In this document: positions 57,109 to 64,000 of the stretch, one piece after another
Position numbering within the stretch: the stretch's first letter is position 1
How the letters are laid out: each line of letters begins with the position of its first letter
Assembly: GCA_037127255.1 (NCBI GenBank)
Contig: JBANSL010000007.1
Coordinates: forward strand, 65,271,038 to 65,335,037
Length of the DNA stretch: 64,000 nt
Direction: 5' to 3'
DNA from: Persicaria tinctoria
Lineage: Eukaryota > Streptophyta > Magnoliopsida > Caryophyllales > Polygonaceae
Position numbers and translations under genes: made by a program
The notes under the pieces: model-generated
Database searches by the model: none
The model's input: only the letters and a program-made list of their open reading frames with translations
Told to the model about the DNA's origin: nothing

Positions 57109-58140
57109 TTAATTAAGAAAAATGCCTTTCTTCATTTGATAAACTTGTAAACCGAGGAAGAAGTTTAGTTCTCCCATGAGACTCATTTCAAACTCCATGC
57201 ACATGATATCTGAGAACTCCTTGCAAAGGGAGTTGTTAGTAGCACATAATAGTATATCATCAACATCGATTTGAACAACCAAAAGATTATTTCCACGAGT
57301 CTTGATAAAAAGGGTTTTGTCAATCAATCCTCTTTGAAAACCATTTTCAAGAAGGTACTTGGACAATCTCTCATACCAAGCTCTAGGAGTTTGTTTAAGA
57401 CCATAAAGAGCCTTTTCCAATTTATAAACATGATTAGGAAATTCGTCACTTTCAAAAATAGGAGGTTGAGCAACATAAACTTCTTCTTCTAAGAACCCAT
57501 TTAGAAATGCACATTTGACATCCATTTGAAATAACTTGATGCCCATATAAGAAGCAAAATCGAGTAATATGCGTATAGCTTCTAACCTTGCTACGGGAGC
57601 AAAATTCTCCTCGTAGTCTATACCTTCTTATTGGTTGTAGCATTGAGCCACAAGCCTTTCCTTGTTTTGAATGATCTTCCCTGCTTCATCCAATTTATTC
57701 CTAAACACCCACCGAGTTCCAATAACGGATTGGTGCTTTGGCCTAGGTTAGAGAGTCCAAACCTTGTTTCTTTCAAACTCATTTAGCTCGCTTTGCATAG
57801 CAGTAATCCAGTCTGAGTCCTTGAGTGCTTCGGCTGGTGTCTTTGATTCTACAAGAGAGACAAAAGCATAGAAAGCACATAGATTCTTTAATCTAGACCG
57901 AGTTTGGATACCAGACGATGGATTTGATATGATATCCTGAGCTGAATGTGATGAAGCATGCTTGAACTTTTGTTGCTTTGGTCCCTGGTCATTAATGACT
58001 ATAGTGTGTCTCTCCTCAAGGTCTTGAGAGACAATATTGGAGCTAGGTTCCTCATTGCTTGTGTTGCTCACATCCGGGCTCTGTAGTTGCTTCTCAAGGT
58101 CTTGAGATAGCTCGTTTGTGTCTTGGATTTGCTCTTGCAT
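57109..58140 (-). pseudogene. Reverse transcriptase of the copia element
   Basis: The N-terminal linker to RT junction (58140-57748) ends SDWITAMQSELNEFERNKVW, typical of SIRE. RT continues after stops and a frame change with KLFQMDVKCAFLNGFLEEEV, LYGLKQTPRAWYERLS and the active site at 57257-57268, which reads DVDD where active copia RTs have YVDD. The change plus stops means the enzyme is dead. The MELNFFLGLQ-type end is present (GELNFFLGLQV). Confidence 0.85.
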
Positions 58141-59560
58141 GTTTCGTTCTTGGTCTTTTTGGTTTCAAATTTATCTTCTTCTTCTCCATCAAAATCATGG
58201 TGATTTAGATCTGCAAAACTTTCACTCAACACACCATTATTGCTTTCGTCGAATACCACATGGATACTCTCCTCAACAATTTTGGTGCGCTTGTTATACA
58301 TTCTATAAGCTTTGCTATTAGAAGAATAACCAAGAAATATACATTCGTCGCTATGAGCATCAAACTTCCCAAGGTTATCTTTGCCATTGTTATGAACAAA
58401 GCAAGTACATCCAAAAGGTTTGAAATAGGAAATATTTGGCTTTTTTCCTTTGAAAAGTTCATAAGGAGTTTTCTTTAAAATGGGACAAATCAAGCAACAG
58501 TTCAAAATATAGTTAGCCGTATTCACAGCCTTATCCCAATAATACTTTGGCAAACCATTTTCTAAAGCATTGTCCTAGACATGTCCTCTAGGGTTCATTT
58601 CTTTGGTTCCATAACCCCATTTTGTTGAGGAGTTCTAGGAGCTGAAAAATTATGTGAGATACCATATTTAGCACAAAACAAATCAAATTTATGTTGATCA
58701 AACTCTCTACCATGATCGCTCCGAATGGAGACAATTGGTATGTTTTTCAAGGTTTGCAACTCCTTACAAAGTTTAGAAAACTCTAACAAAGCCTCTGATT
58801 TTTCTCTAAGAAAGAAAATCCATGTGAAACGAGAGAAATCATCAAAGATAACTAGGATGTACTGTTTATTCTTTGGAGATTTGACGTGCATAGGTCCACA
58901 CAAATCCATATGTAATAATTCAAGAGGACGAGAGGAACTTACAACCTTTTTGGGTTTAAATGATCCACGTGTTTGATTACCTCTTGTGCATGCGTTGCAC
59001 AGTTCCTCAATCTTGAAGTTTAGGTCAGGCAATCCTCCTACAATGTCTCTTGAGTTCAGTTTGTCAAGGGTATGCATGCTCATATGCACCAGGCTTCTAT
59101 GCCATAGACTTGGGTCTTTTGTCACGGCCTTGAGACACTTGAGAAGTGTTTCTGCAATTTGGTTAGCGTTTACGGCAAATGTATTATTGTGCTTGTGAGC
59201 AGTCAGGATCAGATCTCCTTTCTCTTCATTTATGACTTCACACTTGTGCCTGTCAAAGCCAACTTTGTTTCCCTTATCACATAACTGAGAGACACTTAGA
59301 AGATTATACTTTAGCCCGTCAACAAGATATACATACTTAATGCAACTTTTAGAATTACTACCAATGTTACCTATACCGATAATATTGCACTTCCCTCTAT
59401 CACCGAGAGTAATTGTTCCAGTGGTTTGCTTCTTTAGATCATGAAATAGAGATTTCTTTCCACTCATATGTTGAGAGCATCCATTGTCCATAATCCATTT
59501 TGGCTCATTGGTCTTGGTGATATTCTGTAAGACAAACATCAACTCTTCCGACTAGACCAA
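58068..59560 (-). pseudogene. Protease and integrase of the copia element
   Basis: Protease remnant near 59500: WIMDNGCSQHMSG, with Asn in place of the Ser/Thr of the catalytic D-S/T-G. Integrase zinc-binding HHCC: LWHRSLVHMS, then CNACTRGNQTRG. Catalytic core: first Asp in LLHMDLCGP, second in SIRSDHGREF, Glu in QQNGVMEPKK. After a break near 58595 the C-terminal part continues (58553-58068) with YWDKAVNTANYILN, GKKPNISYFKPFGC and FLGYSSNSKAYR. Confidence 0.88.
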
Positions 59561-59579
59561 TAAATAGATTTAGATTCAT

Positions 59580-60582
59580 AATGGGGATTGACCATGTTGG
59601 GTAGCCTGGTCCCTCTAGGAACCCAAACTTGTCTTATCTGTTCGTTTAATCACACATGAAATGTATTTCTAATGATGTGAGGATCCCTTCGTTTATATGG
59701 ACAAGTTTCTTTCACATGCTTTTTCTTACAACAATAAAAACAGGTTTCTTTGGATTTTTTTATTGTAGCCAATACCACTTCTATTAATTGATAGTTGCTG
59801 TTCAACTAGCATCTTATCAAGATTGGCTTTAGATCTCGTGAATTGTATGAGTGATGCCTGATGGTCTTTGCACTTGTCAGCCAGCTTAACCTTCTCTTTC
59901 TCTAAATCATCATTGCGAAGCTGTAGAGATGAGAGTTTTTTCTTGAGATCAGAATTCTTTGATGTCAAGGTCTTGACTTTAATGTCAAGAGCCGACTGAG
60001 AAGCTTTAAGATTTTTCATTTCCAGCGACATTTCACTTATGCATTTCTGTTGATATTTTAGCTTCTCCTTAGAGATGTTGATTTCATTTTGTAAGCCTCT
60101 TCATTAGAAATCATATTCTTTAAGAACTAATATAGAATATCAGGAGGATTGGACATTAAGCTTCTTACCACTTCCTCAAGATCTTGACTTCTGGATTCCT
60201 CATGCTTAACCATTAGACAAAGGTTTGCCTGATCTTCTTGCGTGTCTGATTCGCTTGAGGAATCTGAGTCACTCCAAGTGGCTATCATAGCTTTCTTTCT
60301 TTGCTCATTCCTCTTGAATTTATTTATTTTCTTCATAGGACATTTCATCACAAGATGATCTGTTTCACCACATTTAAAGCATGTTAGTACGTTTAGCTTT
60401 TTGGATGAGTTAGAGGACTTACATTTGAACTTAGATGATCCAGCGTTGTCTCGATTAGAGAACTGCTTTTTCATCTTCAGGATTTGTGCTAGTCCTCAAG
60501 GGATAAGAGCGACAGGATCATCCTCATCGATAATCACTTTCATCATCATCGATTTGTGCTTCTTTCTTCTTTGCTTTGAGGG
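59580..60582 (-). pseudogene. gag of the copia element, cut by the gypsy insertion
   Basis: Minus strand: KMKKQFSNRDNAGSSKFK then one CCHC zinc knuckle CFKCGETDHLVMKC (about 60390-60350) and a long coiled coil (60031 to about 59790, MSLEMKNLKASQSALDIKVK). Upstream, 60582-60490 encodes an acidic stretch interrupted by a stop. The gypsy LTR begins at 60583, so the first part of gag is not adjacent. Confidence 0.78.
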
Positions 60583-62347
60583 TGATCGGTCTAAAACCAA
60601 CACCCCACAAGCGTACGGTGTCAATTGTAGTAATCGAGTGTCGAATCTCAGGGACCGTGTGAATATCAATTGCAGAACTTCAACTAGTTTACTAAGCCAA
60701 ATAAGAGAAGTGATTTTTGACGGAATGAAGAAATAAGAAGAAGAAAAATAGCAAATTGCAAGTGTTTGTGAATATATGACGAGAAACATTCCAGAGTCAG
60801 GGTTCACCACAACAATGGATCGTCGATAGACTATATAATTTTCATGCATGAACGAATTGAAAAGAGATATTTGAAGGTAAACTATCTAAATTCATCATCG
60901 CTCAGCCTACGCATCTTGCAATAACTATGTCGTTTCAATTAATTATCACTCAGCTTACGCTTGTTGCATAATCAATCAAGTTGGACTCATTAAGCACTTA
61001 GACCCTAGCGAGCGAATCGATCAAACAATCGCATGCGCGATCTGCATAACCAACTCAAACCTAGGTTGTCTACGATAGTTTATTATTCTCAAGAGAATTA
61101 AATAGATAGCTCATAAATAATTCTCAAGTTCAATCCATGTTTTCCAATAAAATTAACAACTTTATCTATATATCCAATCTCAATTCGCAGCCGGCGCATC
61201 TTGAAGATCAAAAGGATTCCAATCAATCATAAAATTAATCGGATTAAGCACTCATGGATCAAATCAAACAAATAATAGAATTCATTCAGGCAATCATCAC
61301 GCACATGTCTATCTCAGCATCGTTGAGATCACCCCAACCCCAGAACAAGAAAATTAGCCAGACATAGATTCAGACAAAATCAAAGAATTCATCATGGAAG
61401 AATATAAAACTAGATTAAAGGAACTTATCTTAAATCCAGCAAAACAAACCTTCAAAAAGAAATCTCTGAAAAGCTTAAGTTCTCAATGTCTGCAACTAGC
61501 GTCTGTGGAATGAAAATTGGACGTCTTTTGATCTAACCCTAATTCTCTATCTATATTTCTCAAAGGAAAATGTGAAAATAATTCTAAAAATAATAAAATA
61601 TCCCAAAAGGTTGTCCAACAATAGATAAAAGCGGATAAAAAACTCCGAAGTATTAACGCGGAAAGGCAAGTATCGAGTCGATATGTAGCTACTGTAAAGC
61701 AATCTGGCTTGGAATGTGAAGGTATCGAGTCGATACATGTGTATATCGAGTCGATACATGTGGGTATCGAGTCGATATGTCGTGTTTTCCTCTCTGCTCG
61801 TTATACCGACTCGGAAGGCTTTGATACCGACTCGATACTCTATGGTTCCGGGTCGATACTTTGACTCAGCATCAGCTTCTTGGCTCGAGTTCTCCCTATT
61901 GCAGGCCGAATTTGCAAAAGTGCTCAACATAAAAGTTGTAGGACTCTGAATTATCCTTCAAAAAAGCTATAGAACGTCTCGATCCGAATTTTGTGTAGCT
62001 CAAACGACTCATTTTATTGAGATGTCTCCAAACAGGATTTGTCCGAAATATGTCGGTTCGACAATGGGCTCTTCTTAGCTTGATTTATAGCACTTGAGTC
62101 TGCTATGCAAGGCTCTTTCGGCGTCCATAAACATCTTAAACTTGGTTTCAATGAATCTTATTCCATCGTGATTCCAAATTTGCATCGAACAAGCTCTAAA
62201 TCACCTGAAAACAAATAAAGACACGAGTGTAGACATCTATTCTAGAAACTAAACCAAAACTTATATTAAAGACATGCAAACCATATAAAAATGACTTAAA
62301 AATGACTATAAACTATTACCTATAATACGTAGAATATGATGATATCA
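60583..62347 (-). repeat. 3' LTR of gypsy element B (1765 bp)
   Basis: Plus strand starts TGATCGGTCTAAAACC, ends GATGATATCA. The segment CACCCCAACCCCAGA (about 61331) mirrors CTGGGGCTGGGGTGA of LTR A, which suggests shared ancestry. The TCGA array lies at 61671-61860. Confidence 0.72.
61671..61860. repeat. TATCGAGTCGATA array in U3 of LTR B
   Basis: Seven sites on TCGA-N-TCGA or variants: TATCGAGTCGATA (61671), TATCGAGTCGATAC (61723, 61744, 61767 approx.), ACCGACTCGG (61804), ACCGACTCGATAC (61825) and CCGGGTCGATAC (61848). Confidence 0.9.
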
Positions 62348-63636
62348 AAATACCCCATACTTAGAACTTGTTTGTCCTCAAGCAAGACTAGTCAAATACA
62401 ACCACAAGTGCAAGATAAAATATTTGCCTCAACTTATTCAAGCCCTTTTGATAATAATAATGCAATCAAAATCTCAAGACAAGTGTCATCATAGCATGCT
62501 TCCTCATTACCGAAGACAAAACAATCAAAAGTCCCCAAACCTCACAATAATATTTTATGAGAATCACTCTCGCTCAAATGTGTATAAGGAATGAAATTTA
62601 CGCTCAGTCTCAACAATTGCGTTTATCTATACCATAGGCTTGCCCAACGTTCTACATCTCCACCGCTTGAGATCATGCACACAACAATAATCATGAGGAC
62701 TTATATAATGGTTGTAATGATGCTAAGGTAAAGGAAAATAAGGTATGGAAATATTTAGGCTGTGTGGTGCAAAAATCCGGGAAAAAGACGCCAAAGAGCA
62801 ACCAGTAAAACACCAATGCCAACAACTTCACAAACCAAATCACACCCAACTCCATCACAAATAATGCATTCTCAATTAAGCACTTCAGACTTCAATCAAC
62901 CATTTTCTTTCTTATTTTCTTTGTTTTCTGACTCTTTTCTTACCTCTCTAGCTTCAACACCGTTTTGCGTGAATAAAAACATTTGTGATGAATGCACCTG
63001 GTTACTAAGTGTCTCAACCACCTCACTTGTATATTTTCCTCCTTGTGTGAATTTTATTCTCCACAAGCAGGATCGGTTACTAACCGTATTTTTTTTCTTC
63101 TTGACTTTTGCCTAGGAGTGAATTTTATCCTCCTCATGTCCCAAGGAATTTCTGCAACATTGCATATATCATTCAAAGCATAATATATCAAATACATGAC
63201 ACCAATGATCTCCACCCCATACTTGGCTTTTTGCCACTTCATCATCACAACCATTCAATAAAATCAGACCAATTTCCCTAATAGGTAGAAAAACTTAAAT
63301 AATATGGCTTGGATAATTTTGTGAAGCTTCCAAAGAATAGGCTATAGGCTCAAAGGGGTTTAAAACAGAGAGATCATGTAAAAGGTAGGTAAAGAGAGGA
63401 AAAAATGGCTAATGAAATCAATTCCTCAATCATTTTAATGTCATGTACACAAATAATATAATGCAGCCTCAAATAAGAGTCTAAAGCAAGTTATGAAGAT
63501 AGCAACAAAAGTGAGTGTCACACATGAAAAAGAATGAGAGGAACCATATAAACGTTAGTCATTTAGGCTCAAATCTCACAAGGCTTTTATTTAGGGACTA
63601 AGTCATGCTTATCTTATCAAATAACTCCATGCTAGG
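62348..63636 (-). other. Non-coding 3' interior of gypsy element B
   Basis: No recognisable gene on either strand; corresponds in position to 4508-5971 of element A. Confidence 0.55.
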
Positions 63637-64000
63637 TAGAGCTGGAAAAACCCGACCCGAACACGAAAACCCGACCCGGTCGACTCGAAACCGATTATTC
63701 TGAACACCGACACAACCCGCCCATTTTGGACCTGAAATCCGAATGAACCGAACCCGATTAACCCGAAACCCATTAAGACCCTAACCTGTTATAACCGAAA
63801 CACGAAATAACCCGAACTTTAAGCTACAATCTAGTAAATTTTTTAAAATGAATATTGAAATAATGAAAACCCGAGACAACCGAAACCCGAATAACCGAAA
63901 CCCGATACAACCGAAACCCGAACCCGACCCAACCGATTGACCAAATTATTAGACATTACCCGAAACCCGAATGACCCATAACCCGACTAACCGAACCCAA
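63637..64000. mobile_element. hAT MITE, ACCCGA-rich family, runs off the window
   Basis: Starts TAGAGCTGGAAAAACCCGAC and follows the copy at 52905-53254 nearly base for base, with about 40 bp extra near the end (CCCGATACAACCGAAACCCG). The left flank ATGCTAGG is the predicted 8-bp duplication. Confidence 0.88.

Larger units (their letters stand above)
47193..60582 (-). mobile_element. Ty1/copia retrotransposon of SIRE/Maximus type, interrupted
   Basis: Minus-strand order is gag (to 60582), protease-integrase, RT, RNase H, env-like region and 3' LTR. Gag before integrase before RT is the copia order; an extra frame between RNase H and the LTR is typical of SIRE/Maximus. The 5' LTR and the start of gag lie beyond the gypsy element inserted at 60583. 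All frames are broken. Confidence 0.85.
60583..64000 (-). mobile_element. Second gypsy element (B), minus strand, partial
   Basis: One LTR (60583-62347) and the adjoining 3' part of the interior. The purine tract, minus strand TAAGTATGGGGTATTT (62363-62348), touches the LTR start and resembles that of element A (TAAGTATGGGGTGTT). GGACAAACAAG before it parallels GGACAAGCAAG in element A. Coding parts and the other LTR lie beyond 64000. Confidence 0.75.

Noticed and set aside
1..64000. tRNA genes near primer-type sequences
   Set aside because: Only primer binding sites (990, 31433) were seen; there is no cloverleaf context.

Overview
This window is repeat-dense nuclear DNA of a flowering plant, most likely a eudicot. 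I see no intact host gene, no tRNA or rRNA gene and no prokaryotic signal. The basis is plant-type Ty3/gypsy and Ty1/copia retrotransposons with tRNA-Asp and tRNA-Met primer sites, CACTA, hAT, Stowaway and Helitron-like DNA elements, 5'-truncated LINEs, a nuclear copy of plastid rps11, and broken fragments of plant genes (nodulin-like MFS protein, ASCC3/DExH14-type helicase, a glycine-rich exon). The species cannot be named from the sequence.

Layout. (1) 1-8124 is a non-autonomous Ty3/gypsy element of Athila/Tat style. Its 5' LTR is cut by the window edge; its gag-protease reading frame has five in-frame stops, reverse transcriptase, RNase H and integrase core are absent, and the 3' LTR is 2144 bp. 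Coding tail and LTRs are both packed with palindromic TCGA-NN-TCGA motifs. (2) 9391-40469 reads as one CACTA-type element: 14-bp terminal inverted repeats (13/14 matching), a TCC target duplication on both sides and mirror-image subterminal arrays. It was inflated to 31 kb by nested insertions: a hAT element (10107-12122, 8-bp TSD), short Helitron-like units, a hAT MITE (14665-15115, 8-bp TSD), a 9.7-kb Helitron-like unit (15715-25377) that carries a solo LTR (16399-23356, TSD AATTA), itself split by more Helitron-like units, and an 11.8-kb retrotransposon with 3.3-kb LTRs and an essentially non-coding interior (28101-39919, TSD GAATA). The remaining CACTA core, about 6.5 kb, holds a nodulin-like gene fragment and a second degenerate reading frame. 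(3) 40470-47192 holds small elements: a hAT MITE, Stowaway-like MITEs, two or three LINE fragments with RNase H or 3'-end sequence, and a foldback MITE that carries both a hAT MITE and a 200-bp solo LTR. (4) 47193-60582 is a minus-strand Ty1/copia element of the SIRE/Maximus type (gag, protease, integrase, RT, RNase H, env-like region, 3' LTR). Its 3' LTR is split by a TIR element that has captured helicase exons and a plastid rps11 fragment. (5) 60583-64000 is a second minus-strand gypsy element inserted into the copia gag; its LTR carries a different palindromic motif, TCGA-N-TCGA.

The pieces do not act as a pathway; the window is a stratigraphy of insertions whose order can be read from target-site duplications. 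The least expected signal is the spread of TCGA palindromes through coding and U3/U5 parts of one gypsy element, with a parallel but different array in the U3 of the second.
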